A DNA stretch of 60,376 nucleotides from Clostridiales bacterium PH28_bin88. Its GTDB lineage: Bacteria; Bacillota; PH28-bin88. The notes beneath the pieces are model-generated. The model was not told where the DNA came from, did not search any database, and saw nothing but the letters and a program-made list of their open reading frames with translations. This document shows positions 26,512-35,243 of this stretch, one piece after another (positions within the stretch are counted from its first letter, which is position 1; each line of letters opens with the position of its first letter). The translations under genes and the position numbers were made by a program. The stretch spans positions 1-60,376 of the forward strand of contig LAKY01000069.1 of the NCBI GenBank assembly GCA_000987045.1, written 5' to 3'.

Positions 26512-27777
26512 TTAAAAAGGGATATCGGCCAACAATGCGGGCGCCCTGTCTAGCACCATCATTGCAGGCTCGTTCAGCATTTTTACGCCCTGGTCTACTG
26601 CTGACTGCAAAGTGGGAAAAGGTTCTAAAAACATGGTTTGCAACACCTCATTATGAACTCCCGGGCAATGGCAGAAAACCCTAACCTTGCGCTTTAACAC
26701 CTTAGCCAGCAGAATAGCATGATCAACTGGAGCAGTGTAATTTGCCTTGGCCTTTTCCAAAACTTCGTCCAGCGAAGATGAGCCTCGATATGGGTCGACA
26801 AAAAGGTGCGTCCCCAAACCTTCAGGACAAGCGGCAGTAAGGATAATTAATCCCCCGTCTTCTACGATTGTTGCCGCTGAAAATACAGCCTTTAAAGCTT
26901 GGTAGAGGTTAATCTCCAACGCGGACCCCGGATGGCAAATTACCAGGTTAGGCCTCTTTTCCATCTTCACTGCCGACAGCTCTCTGGACAGTTCTACAGC
27001 GCGATGATGGCTGGCAATGAGGCCGCCCGCAAAGGCCCCTAAAGCCTCTCCTTTTTCGTTCAGGACAACCTGCAGGGAAAAATCAACGCCTACCTTCAAT
27101 GCTATCTCTACCATATCCTCATGAATTGGGTTGCCCTCTAGTCTCCCCGGCACCGCATGGGGGTGTTCCAGATGTTCCGGGCGGTGGTTCCAATTGATCG
27201 TCTTCTCGCCGGCAACTCCCGGCAGAATACTTTTTCTGCCGCCGGTGTAGCCCGCAAACTCATGGGGCTCAACTTTACCAATTGTGATTTTCAGATCGCT
27301 CTCAATTACCTTGCGGTTAATCCAAATTGGCGTATTATCTTTTGAATAGCCTAAAAAGCTCAAAGTTCCTTCGTTGTAAGCATCATGGGAAATTGCTTCT
27401 ATTCCTCCAGCTTGCCTTTTAATCATCTGGAGTTCTTCGGGAGTGGCCAAACGGTGCAACCCCACCGCAACCATGATGGTAATTTGGTCGCCAGTTAACC
27501 CGGCCTTTTTTAATTCATCTATAACCGGGGGAAGGACGAGTTCGTTTGGAATACCTCTGGTGCTGTCGCTGATAATTACCACCGCGGATTTCTTTCCTTT
27601 GGCCTTATCTCTGAAAAGTTCGCTCTCGACCGGATTTAAGATTGCAGACCTGACAACTTCATCCTGGTCAGACACTGCCCTTGTCCCCGGCGCAAAACGT
27701 CCCAAAAAACCGCTTTCTGGCACCTTAAACAATTCTTTCACACGTTCACCGATAACCAATTCAGGCACGCCCTTCAC
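26512..27777 (-). CDS. larA: LarA-family nickel-pincer racemase
   Basis: A 421-residue homologue of nickel-dependent lactate racemase. All four key residues fall at nearly the positions of the Lactobacillus enzyme: His108 (GLHR), His172 (EPHEFAGYTGG), Lys182, which would carry the nickel-pincer nucleotide, and His198 (NWNH). Cofactor genes larB, larC and larE are not in the window. It lies between acdB and the GlcDE fusion and would interconvert D and L forms of the hydroxy acid fed to the oxidase. The substrate need not be lactate. Confidence 0.85.
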   Translation of the reverse strand: MKGVPELVIGERVKELFKVPESGFLGRFAPGTRAVSDQDEVVRSAILNPVESELFRDKAKGKKSAVVIISDSTRGIPNELVLPPVIDELKKAGLTGDQITIMVAVGLHRLATPEELQMIKRQAGGIEAISHDAYNEGTLSFLGYSKDNTPIWINRKVIESDLKITIGKVEPHEFAGYTGGRKSILPGVAGEKTINWNHRPEHLEHPHAVPGRLEGNPIHEDMVEIALKVGVDFSLQVVLNEKGEALGAFAGGLIASHHRAVELSRELSAVKMEKRPNLVICHPGSALEINLYQALKAVFSAATIVEDGGLIILTAACPEGLGTHLFVDPYRGSSSLDEVLEKAKANYTAPVDHAILLAKVLKRKVRVFCHCPGVHNEVLQTMFLEPFPTLQSAVDQGVKMLNEPAMMVLDRAPALLADIPF

Positions 27778-27805
27778 CCCGGTTCGTTCATGATTTAAGT
27801 AAAAC

Positions 27806-27936
27806 CTCTAGGGGATTTATAAAGAAAACTTGGCTTACGCCAAGCCTTTAGGCGCAGGCGGAAGCCTTAGTTGCACTTATGCCACAGAAGGTTATGCTTT
27901 CTGATGGTACAAGTAAATACCGTAAATCCCCTAGAG
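27806..27936. mobile_element. 131-bp MITE-like element
   Basis: CTCTAGGGGATTTA (27806-27819) and TAAATCCCCTAGAG (27923-27936) are perfect 14-bp terminal inverted repeats. Inside are further stems, such as CTTGGC-TTAC-GCCAAG and GGCGCAGGCGGAAGCC pairing. The ends contain CTAG, which would fit a 4-bp CTAG target duplication of IS5-type elements. It has no coding capacity. It lies between larA and acdB and may affect their linkage. The type is inferred; copies elsewhere in the genome would confirm it. Confidence 0.55.
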
Positions 27937-27941
27937 AATAG

Positions 27942-28631
27942 TTACAAGATGACCCTGGCATCGAGCACTTGGAGTCCTTGCTCAAAAACCAGCAAAGGGT
28001 TGACATCTATTTCCTGGATTTCGGGGTTTTGCTCTATCAAAGCAGCCATTTTTAACAAGAATTCTTTTAATGCAGGTATGTCCTTGGGGTTTTGCCCCCG
28101 CATACCTTTTAAAAGCTGATAGCCTTTGGTTTCTTTAATCATTTCTTCCGCGTCTTCCCTGGTCAGCGGGAGTACCCTGAAGGCCACGTCTTTTAAAAGT
28201 TCTACGAAAATGCCGCCTAAACCAAACATCAGGGCAGGACCAAACTGTGGGTCCTTGGTCATGCCCACAATACATTCCGTGCCTTTCGGGGCATTGGCTA
28301 CAACAAGCACCCCCTCAACCCTGGCACCCTTCGCCTTAAGACTGGCGCTATTAATGATTTCTTCGAAAGCCCCGGACACGGCACCAGCGGTCGCCAATCC
28401 AACTTTGACGCCTTCCACATCTGACTTGTGTAAAATGTCAGGGGAAACGATTTTTAGCACCACCGGGTACCCAATTTTCTCAGCTGCCGCTACAGCTTCT
28501 TCTTTGGTTCTGGCCAGTTCGAATTGGGGAACAGGCAGCCCATACTCGGCGAGTAACTGCAGCGCTTCCGGTTCTAAAAGATTTCTCTTCTCAGCCAGCG
28601 CCTTGGTAATTATCCCATGCATTCTTTTCAC
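27942..28631 (-). CDS. acdB: ADP-forming acyl-CoA synthetase, beta subunit
   Basis: A 229-residue ATP-grasp protein, the small subunit of the two-part acetyl/acyl-CoA synthetase (ADP-forming). It carries VVLKIVSPDILHKSD, GVLVVANAPKGTECIVGM and GLGGIFVELLKDVAFR, with the ATP-grasp end EIDVNPLLVF. With AcdA it turns acyl-CoA, ADP and phosphate into acid and ATP. It is the fourth gene of the acdA-iorA-iorB-acdB run. Confidence 0.9.
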   Translation of the reverse strand: MKRMHGIITKALAEKRNLLEPEALQLLAEYGLPVPQFELARTKEEAVAAAEKIGYPVVLKIVSPDILHKSDVEGVKVGLATAGAVSGAFEEIINSASLKAKGARVEGVLVVANAPKGTECIVGMTKDPQFGPALMFGLGGIFVELLKDVAFRVLPLTREDAEEMIKETKGYQLLKGMRGQNPKDIPALKEFLLKMAALIEQNPEIQEIDVNPLLVFEQGLQVLDARVIL

Positions 28632-28643
28632 CTCTAGTTTGTA

Positions 28644-29273
28644 TTAACTGGCTAAAGCAGACCAGGAGGTTAAAAAGGCTTGCTTGCCTAATTGAAATGC
28701 CTTGAGGTTCACGTCTAAGGTCTTTTGGGGTATCCGTTCCTTGATTGCTTCCAGCATAGTCTCCTCGTTGAAGGGGAAGAGACCACTGGCGAATGCCGCG
28801 CCCAGCATCACCACGCTGACCGTTTTGGCATTCCCCGCTTCCAACGCCAGCTTGCTTGCATCAATGGTAATGACTGCTTTGCCTAGTTCATTTAAGGCGC
28901 CGGTAATCTCATCAAGGGAGGGGTATTTGGCAGCGCCGATTTTGACGTCTACAGGAGCCATTGCCTCTCCGTTAAGAATAGCTATCCCGTCCTTAGCCAG
29001 GTATTCCACTCCTACCCTCAACCCCTCCAGCGGCTCAATGGCCAGGATCATGTCCGCCTGCCCTTTGCCCACTAAGGGGCCGTAGACGTTACCGATCCGG
29101 ACATGGGAAGCTACAGCCCCGCCCCTCATGGCCGCACCAAAGGTTTCACCCACGCGAACATTGATTTGTTCCGAGGTTTGACTGCTGCCTTTGATGGCTG
29201 CTTCCGCAATAATGTGCGATGCCAAGATGCTTCCTTGTCCTCCAACGCCTGCTACAATAACATTAATATCCAT
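28644..29273 (-). CDS. iorB: indolepyruvate:ferredoxin oxidoreductase, beta subunit
   Basis: A 209-residue gamma-domain protein. The N-terminus GVGGQGSILASHIIAEAA and NVRVGETFGAAMRGG are typical of IorB. With IorA it oxidises 2-oxo acids to acyl-CoA, reducing ferredoxin. It overlaps the iorA stop by one base. Substrates may be aromatic or branched 2-oxo acids; the sequence alone does not say. Confidence 0.92.
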   Translation of the reverse strand: MDINVIVAGVGGQGSILASHIIAEAAIKGSSQTSEQINVRVGETFGAAMRGGAVASHVRIGNVYGPLVGKGQADMILAIEPLEGLRVGVEYLAKDGIAILNGEAMAPVDVKIGAAKYPSLDEITGALNELGKAVITIDASKLALEAGNAKTVSVVMLGAAFASGLFPFNEETMLEAIKERIPQKTLDVNLKAFQLGKQAFLTSWSALAS

Positions 29274-31228
29274 TAGGCCCGCCCTCCCATCTTAATCGCG
29301 TTTTGCGGACAAACCTGGCCGCATAGTGTACAGTCAGTGCAGTTTATTTCATCAATTCCGGCCTTCTTGTTATCAGAATCGAAGGTTACCGCAGGGCATC
29401 CCAGTTGAATGCAGCGTTTGCATCCATTGCATACCTCCTGGTCCACCCAGGTCTGAGTCTGCCCTTTTTTGATTCTTCTTTGAACCTGGAGCTGGCATTC
29501 TCCTTTCAAAATTACCATCGATGGGCCTTCAAAGGCTAAGGCTTCTTGGATCGCCTGGATGGCTTCGGCGCGATTATAGGCATTGGCCGTTTTGACCAAC
29601 TTGACGCCCATGGCTTTGGCTACACCTTCAATGTCAAAAACTTCGTTTGGCTCCCCTACCGAGTTAATACCGGTATTAGGGTTGGGTTGATGACCGGTCA
29701 TACAGGTCCAGCGGTTGTCAAAGACCAGGAAGGTGATGTCAGCCTCGGAGTAAACGGCGTTGACCACAGCCGGCAACGTGGCGTGGATAAAGGTGGAATC
29801 TCCCGCTACCGCGACAACTTTTCCATCTTTGTAACCTGCCTGGGCCTGTCCTTGGGCCATGCCGATACCGCTGCCCATAACGTAGATAGTGTCCAGTATT
29901 TCATAGGGGGAACGAATGGGGTATTTTTTGCTGTCTTCGTCATTGGCGCTGAGGCCTGCCGAAAACAGCCCGTAACCGCCTTGCTCGTAGCAGCCGATGT
30001 CCCCGTTCACAATATGGTTCCCGTCAAATTTCCTCAGGGCTTCTCTTAGGGCTGAATATGAGCCCAGATGGGAGCAGCCGGCGCATAAAGTGGAGGACCT
30101 AGGGGTAACCATGGCTTTCAGCCGGGCACGGACCTCTTCCCTGTCATCTTCAGCCAATTCAAGTTTAAGCGCTCCGGCAATAGCTTTGGTCACTAGGTCC
30201 GTATTGATTTCTCCGTAAGGGTAAAGGATTTGGTTGTAGGTTTTACCGTAAATCTTAACATGAGGAGCAATTTCTTTGGCCAAGCTACGGACTTGGTTTT
30301 CAACTACGGGATCGCCTTCTTCTATCACAATCAACGTCTCAATACCCTCTAAAAGCTTGCCGGCCATTTGGTCCGGCAGCGGGTAAACCATGCCCAGTTT
30401 CAAAAAGCTTACCTTTCCGTCAAGGCCGAGTCTTTCTAAAGCTTCTTTGGTGTAAGAGTTGGCCAAGCCGGCAGCCAAAACTCCAGTTTTTGCTCCGGAA
30501 ACAACATTCAATTGGTTAAATTTGGTCTTGTTGGAAATTGTCTGGGTCTTGGGTAAGACCCCGTGCAGCCACTGGTGCTTGGACAAGGCTCCGGGGGCGC
30601 CGTAAACATTCCAGCGATAGGGAAGTTTGTAGTGCTTATTAAAGGCAAGTTTATTCCTGTTGGGGTTAACAGGCCCTAGTTCCACGTCGCCGCTGGCATG
30701 GGAAATCCTGCTGACAGAGCGTAAGAACACCGGCAGTTCCAATTCCTCGGAGATGGCAAAAGCTTCTTTAGCCATTTCTTTGGCCTCTTGTTGATCCATA
30801 GGCTCCAAGCAGGGAATCTCGGCGTACATGGCTGCAAAACGGGTGTCCTGTTCATTAGAGGAATAATGGGCATCCGGGTCATCGGCTACCACAACCACCA
30901 TGCCGCCTTTAACGCCACCGTAGGGAATGGTCATAAATGTGTCCATCGCAACGTTTAAGCCCGCATTCTTCATGGCTACCATGGACCTGGCGCCGACTTG
31001 GGACGCCCCGGCTGCGAGTTCAAAAGCTATTTTCTCATTGGTGCTCCACTCAACATAGTAGTCGCATTCCGGTGCCGCAGCTATTAAGGCTTCGCAGATC
31101 TCGGAAGAAGGTGTACCCGGATAAGCTGCCATAAGCTGCAGCCCTGCTTCTACGGCGCCCCTGGCTATAGCTTCGTTGCCCATTAAGAGAACTTTTTTAC
31201 CCGACTCTTGAAGAATTGCTGAACTCAA
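29273..31228 (-). CDS. iorA: indolepyruvate:ferredoxin oxidoreductase, alpha subunit
   Basis: A 651-residue subunit. The N-terminal part (about 10-380) has the pyruvate-oxidoreductase alpha-type domains (MAAYPGTPSSEI, SNEQDTRFAAMYAEIPC). The thiamine diphosphate site is GDIGCYEQGGYG...VAGDSTFIH...FDNRWTCMTG. It ends in two 4Fe-4S motifs (CNGCKRCIQLGCP and CTDCTLCGQVCP). The start is TTG at 31228 with AAAGGAG upstream, overlapping the end of acdA by 32 bases. It lies between the two acyl-CoA synthetase subunits, which links oxidation directly to ATP formation. Confidence 0.94.
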   Translation of the reverse strand: MSSAILQESGKKVLLMGNEAIARGAVEAGLQLMAAYPGTPSSEICEALIAAAPECDYYVEWSTNEKIAFELAAGASQVGARSMVAMKNAGLNVAMDTFMTIPYGGVKGGMVVVVADDPDAHYSSNEQDTRFAAMYAEIPCLEPMDQQEAKEMAKEAFAISEELELPVFLRSVSRISHASGDVELGPVNPNRNKLAFNKHYKLPYRWNVYGAPGALSKHQWLHGVLPKTQTISNKTKFNQLNVVSGAKTGVLAAGLANSYTKEALERLGLDGKVSFLKLGMVYPLPDQMAGKLLEGIETLIVIEEGDPVVENQVRSLAKEIAPHVKIYGKTYNQILYPYGEINTDLVTKAIAGALKLELAEDDREEVRARLKAMVTPRSSTLCAGCSHLGSYSALREALRKFDGNHIVNGDIGCYEQGGYGLFSAGLSANDEDSKKYPIRSPYEILDTIYVMGSGIGMAQGQAQAGYKDGKVVAVAGDSTFIHATLPAVVNAVYSEADITFLVFDNRWTCMTGHQPNPNTGINSVGEPNEVFDIEGVAKAMGVKLVKTANAYNRAEAIQAIQEALAFEGPSMVILKGECQLQVQRRIKKGQTQTWVDQEVCNGCKRCIQLGCPAVTFDSDNKKAGIDEINCTDCTLCGQVCPQNAIKMGGRA

Positions 31229-32582
31229 AGTTGTTCACTCCTTTTGTAGCGTTTTTAGTACTTAACAAGGCTTTAACTGCTTTCACTGCTCTTTCCGGGG
31301 TGGGGAATGCCGGTATACCGTGCTGGTGCATTTTCTGCACTTCCTCTTTTTCCACTTCACCGCCGCCCAGGTAGCAAACAACAATCTCCTTGGATGTTTC
31401 TTGTTTGAGCTCTTGGACAATTTCAAAGGCTCCTGGAATGGGATCCCCGAAGATTAGGAGAAAGAAGTCAACGTTGTCGTCTTTAGCGGCGATTTGAACT
31501 GTCTTTTTGTAACGATCAGCGGTAGCGTCACCTGTTAGGTCTAGCGGATTAGACACCACGCAGTGGTCCGGCAGGGTGGCTCTTAATTCTCTCTTCAGTT
31601 CGTCGCTTAAACCGATAACATTGATCCCGTTTTCTTCCGCCATATCAGTGGCAATGACGCCGCTGCCGCCGCTCGAAGTAACAACCAGCATGTTATTACC
31701 CGTCGGTTTCTTTAAAAGTCCCAAGGCCTTGGAATAGTCGTACAGTTCGGTAATGTCATTAGCCCGGATGATGCCAAGCTGCTTGCAAACTGCGTCAAAA
31801 ATTTGATCCATCCCGGCAATGGATTTGGTGTGTGATTCTGCTGCTTTGCGCCCCTTTTCCGTCCTGCCGGGTTTTAATACGACTATTGGTGTGGATCCAC
31901 CAATCTCGCTGACAGTCTGCATGAACCTGCTGCCGTTCTTAACACCTTCTATGTACAAGGAAATAACTTTGGTGTTGGAATCAGCAGCAAAGAATTCGAT
32001 CAGGTCAATTTCGTTCACATCGCTTTTGTTGCCCAAAGCTACAAATGCGGAGATACCTATATTCTCACTCTCAGCCCACATCTCCATGGTTGCCCCGACG
32101 GTTCCGCTTTGGGAGATTACGGCGATGGGGCCCTGGGCTTTGACCAAGGGCCAGGATGCGCAAAGCTTCTGAGGAGTGTAGTTGAATCCCTGGCAGTTGG
32201 GGCCTATTACCCTGATCTGGTGCTTGGCGGCAATGTCCAGGACTTCCGCCTCAAGCTGGTTGTTACCAGTCTCCCGAAAGCCTCCGCTGATGATTACCGC
32301 TCCCTTGGCGCTTTTGGCACCCGCTTCATCCATAACCCCTGGCACTGCCTGGCTCGGAACTACCACGACCACCAGGTCCACATCGCCCGGTACGGCGCTT
32401 AAGGACGGGTAACAGTTCAGGCCGAGAATAGTGTCCGCTTTGGGGTTGATAGGATAGATCGACCCTTGATAACCACCTTCAACGATATTCTTCAAAATCG
32501 TGTGCCCTGTCTTTTCGGGATTGGGTGAGGCGCCCACGACTGCTACTGAACGGGCACTAAAAACGGACTTCAATGAATTCAT
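31197..32582 (-). CDS. acdA: ADP-forming acyl-CoA synthetase, alpha subunit
   Basis: The 461-residue large subunit. A CoA-binding Rossmann domain comes first (VAVVGASPNPEKTGHTILKN), then succinyl-CoA-ligase-like domains with the phospho-His site region (SQSGTVGATMEMWA, ESHTKSIAG). The frame is open to 32630, but the ATG at 32582 has GGAGGTG nine bases upstream. It is the first gene of an eight-gene operon. Two TTGTCGACAA palindromes lie 57 and 192 bases before the start. Confidence 0.9.
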   Translation of the reverse strand: MNSLKSVFSARSVAVVGASPNPEKTGHTILKNIVEGGYQGSIYPINPKADTILGLNCYPSLSAVPGDVDLVVVVVPSQAVPGVMDEAGAKSAKGAVIISGGFRETGNNQLEAEVLDIAAKHQIRVIGPNCQGFNYTPQKLCASWPLVKAQGPIAVISQSGTVGATMEMWAESENIGISAFVALGNKSDVNEIDLIEFFAADSNTKVISLYIEGVKNGSRFMQTVSEIGGSTPIVVLKPGRTEKGRKAAESHTKSIAGMDQIFDAVCKQLGIIRANDITELYDYSKALGLLKKPTGNNMLVVTSSGGSGVIATDMAEENGINVIGLSDELKRELRATLPDHCVVSNPLDLTGDATADRYKKTVQIAAKDDNVDFFLLIFGDPIPGAFEIVQELKQETSKEIVVCYLGGGEVEKEEVQKMHQHGIPAFPTPERAVKAVKALLSTKNATKGVNNFEFSNSSRVG

Positions 32583-32638
32583 AATGTTCACCTCCACATA
32601 CGAATGTAATATACTGGCTTCATGAAACATGTCCGTAT

Positions 32639-32650
32639 ATTGTCGACAAT
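32639..32650. promoter_or_regulatory. GntR-type operator 1 before acdA
   Basis: ATTGTCGACAAT is a perfect 12-bp palindrome 57 bases before the acdA start. The same sequence occurs at 47801 before an M20 gene. Assignment to the GntR protein encoded at the operon end is inferred. Confidence 0.6.
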
Positions 32651-32773
32651 ACTCATACTGACGCTTTTCCCCCTCCCTTCGTGGCCGTTTTTACGTTGAT
32701 CAAACCCGCGGAAGTGCTTTGAATTTAATCAACATGATTACAAACAGGCCTTCCACAGGCACAGGTTTTGTCG

Positions 32774-32785
32774 ATTGTCGACAAG
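32774..32785. promoter_or_regulatory. GntR-type operator 2 before acdA
   Basis: ATTGTCGACAAG, identical to the first site but for one base. On the minus strand it directly follows TATACT, a good -10 hexamer, so a bound repressor would cover the promoter. The -35 is poor. Confidence 0.55.
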
Positions 32786-32850
32786 TATAATTAGACATTT
32801 TTAGCCTGAGTCCTTCTGCATTAAACGGCTATTTTGGATTTTTTATAAAC

Positions 32851-34128
32851 CTATTTTCTTCCTCCAGCCATCAAATTCGATTGCGGAACCCTGCGTAGAA
32901 CAAGGGCGGCCAAAGGGGCCAGGATGGCTCCCACTCCCAACATCGCAAAAGGAATTCCCCATCTGGTGGCGTTGATGGGATTAACCCCACCGTTCATTAA
33001 GTCCAGTATTTTGCCGAAAAACCAGGGCGCTAAGATTGTCATGGAATACCCAATGGCAGATTGAATGCCCAAACTTGTAGCACGGATACTTGGTGAGACC
33101 ATATCAGTTAAACCGGCTTTGTAAACACCGGAATCAGCAATTACCCAAAAGCCAATCCACAGTCCAACGATCACTACCAAGACAAGAGACCTTCCGTGCA
33201 AAAACCCAAAAACGAATTCAGCAATCAGGCTGCAGGTAGCTCCAAAAATAATTGCTTTGGTTCGGCCCCAACGATCTGCAATTGACCCTAAAAGCCAAAC
33301 CGCAGGCGCGCCTAGTAAGATAATCATCGCTGCCAACTTACCACCCAACGCCACAGCCACCGCATCTGAATGACCAACAGCGCTTGCGCTAGCCACCATA
33401 AACGGACCAATCCAGCCCCAAAATGCGTAAAGCTCCCACATGTGCCCCATATAGGCCGCGGTAATTAAAGCCGGGCCGGTATATCCTCCTTCGGGCGCTT
33501 GTTTAACAGGTTGGTTTTCGTCAATAGTGTCTATAGCCGCTGTTTGTTGTTCTTTGCCTAGACACACCGACGGAGATTCCTCCACAAGAAACCCGATGAT
33601 AAGCACTGCGATAAAGACCGGCAGCGAAGTCGCGAGCATGCCCATTCTCCACCCGTGGGATGCAGCCAATGGAGCAGCGATAAAGTATCCGCCTCCATAA
33701 GCCAGGGTCAAGGCTCCTGTGTAGGCGCCAATGGCCTTACCTCTGTCCCTTGGGCTAAACCAGTTGGACAGCAAAGCCATGCCCGGAGCATAGATGGCCC
33801 CTGCGGAAAGACCGGTTAATAAGCGGAGGATCAGGATCGAGAGGAACCCTTCCGCAAATAAGATGAATGCGGTGGAAAAGACGCCTGTTAACAACGTAGC
33901 CCAAAAAACCACCATTTTTACACCCAGGCGATCTGCCAGTCTCCCCGTGGCCATTACCACCAGCACATAACCCACTTGGAAGGCAGCCAGTATGGTACCC
34001 GTATCGGTTCCAGTCAGGCCGAACTCCTTAGATATGTACGGTAAGACCGCAGAAAAATTGTACCATGGCAAGTAGCCAAGTACCATTGATACTACCATAA
34101 ACAGAAGCACTTTATTTTTCTTTTCCAT
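32851..34128 (-). CDS. MFS transporter
   Basis: A 12-helix major facilitator of about 425 residues. The loop motif GRLADRLGVKMVVFW after helix 2 and NWFSPRDRGKAIGAY are of the anion/cation or oxalate/formate symporter kind, with a long central loop (ESPSVCLGKEQQTAA...KQAPEGG). The ATG at 34128 is chosen; a TTG nine bases earlier is possible, and neither has a strong site. It is the last gene of the sigma-54-headed operon SDR-GlcD-GlcF-LarA-like-DapA-like-MFS. It probably imports the organic acid these enzymes use. Confidence 0.85.
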   Translation of the reverse strand: MEKKNKVLLFMVVSMVLGYLPWYNFSAVLPYISKEFGLTGTDTGTILAAFQVGYVLVVMATGRLADRLGVKMVVFWATLLTGVFSTAFILFAEGFLSILILRLLTGLSAGAIYAPGMALLSNWFSPRDRGKAIGAYTGALTLAYGGGYFIAAPLAASHGWRMGMLATSLPVFIAVLIIGFLVEESPSVCLGKEQQTAAIDTIDENQPVKQAPEGGYTGPALITAAYMGHMWELYAFWGWIGPFMVASASAVGHSDAVAVALGGKLAAMIILLGAPAVWLLGSIADRWGRTKAIIFGATCSLIAEFVFGFLHGRSLVLVVIVGLWIGFWVIADSGVYKAGLTDMVSPSIRATSLGIQSAIGYSMTILAPWFFGKILDLMNGGVNPINATRWGIPFAMLGVGAILAPLAALVLRRVPQSNLMAGGRK

Positions 34129-34229
34129 ACCCAGCAACCCGGTGTAAGAACTCTTCTAGCAACCAGGCTTCTCCTCCCCTACCGTCTTGTGTTTTGAAAC
34201 ACTTAACACTTGCGGATCAACTCCCCTGA

Positions 34230-35129
34230 TCACAGGAGTCCGATGTATTCCATTGTGGCTTGGAGTTCCCTTTTTCTGATTTCGTCTAGCGGTTCCATCA
34301 CAACCTTGCAAGTATCTGTTTGAATAATCCCCATCCACTTCAACGCCAGCTTATAACACTGCGGGTACTGCAAAACGTTGGCAAAAGCAAAGGCATTTAA
34401 AGTAGCCACTTTGTCCAAAAAGATCTTTCTTGCCTCTTCCAACCTGCCTTGTTGAATGTAGTCAAACATGTCGCTTTGCTCTTTAGGCAACACGTTGCTG
34501 GCGGCCGAAGTCATGCCCTTGGCGCCGTATAAAAGCATTAAGTAGTTCATTTGATCATGGCCGGCAAATGGTTGGATTTTTCCTCCGGTAGCTTCTTCAT
34601 ACTTCGCGATCTTTTCAGGATAAGGCACAAACAATTTCGCGGTAGTCAAATTAGGCATGGCATCTGCCATCTTTTTCAGAAGAGAGAGGGAAATCTCAAT
34701 CCCGGCGCCTCCGTCATAGACCATTACAGGTAAAGTGGTAGCGTCGGCGATGGATTTTACATGGTTAAATATCCCTACCTCCCTGTGGGGATGGTAATAA
34801 GGCGGGCAGGTAAAAATATAGTCTACGCCCACGCTTTCCGCATGTTTTGTCAACAGCACAGAGACATCTGTCGCGGAATCATTGACCCCGACTCCTACCG
34901 GTACTCTTCCTTTCACCTGGTCAACGACTATCTCAATAAACCTTTTGCGCTCCGCCTCCGCCATGGCAAATACTTCTCCGGTACTGCCTAACGCAAGAAT
35001 TCCGTGCACACCTTTTTCGATCACATAATCCACTAAATTCCTGGTTGAGTCTTCATCGATTTCTCTACTTTCCGTCATCGGCGTTACAATGAGGCAGTGG
35101 TTCCCGTAAATCTTTTTTCCCGAAACCAA
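34230..35129 (-). CDS. DapA/NanA-family class I aldolase
   Basis: A 299-residue TIM-barrel lyase of the dihydrodipicolinate synthase superfamily. GSTGE (48-52), the Schiff-base Lys165 (TAKLF) and Tyr138 are in place. The usual YN-x-P after Tyr138 is YDGGAG here, and the C-terminal Cys/Tyr region is unusual, so lysine synthesis is unlikely. In a catabolic operon it may cleave or form a 2-oxo acid such as pyruvate plus an aldehyde. The partner substrate is unknown. Confidence 0.85.
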   Translation of the reverse strand: MVSGKKIYGNHCLIVTPMTESREIDEDSTRNLVDYVIEKGVHGILALGSTGEVFAMAEAERKRFIEIVVDQVKGRVPVGVGVNDSATDVSVLLTKHAESVGVDYIFTCPPYYHPHREVGIFNHVKSIADATTLPVMVYDGGAGIEISLSLLKKMADAMPNLTTAKLFVPYPEKIAKYEEATGGKIQPFAGHDQMNYLMLLYGAKGMTSAASNVLPKEQSDMFDYIQQGRLEEARKIFLDKVATLNAFAFANVLQYPQCYKLALKWMGIIQTDTCKVVMEPLDEIRKRELQATMEYIGLL

Positions 35130-35243
35130 TTTAATTCCTCCCTTGTATCTGTCTTATTGGTCGCGAACCTCGATCACGCCCGCTTTTTGGAAATATTTAT
35201 CTGGATACCAAAAAGTCTTGTTGTTGTGTGCGGTATCCGGTAA

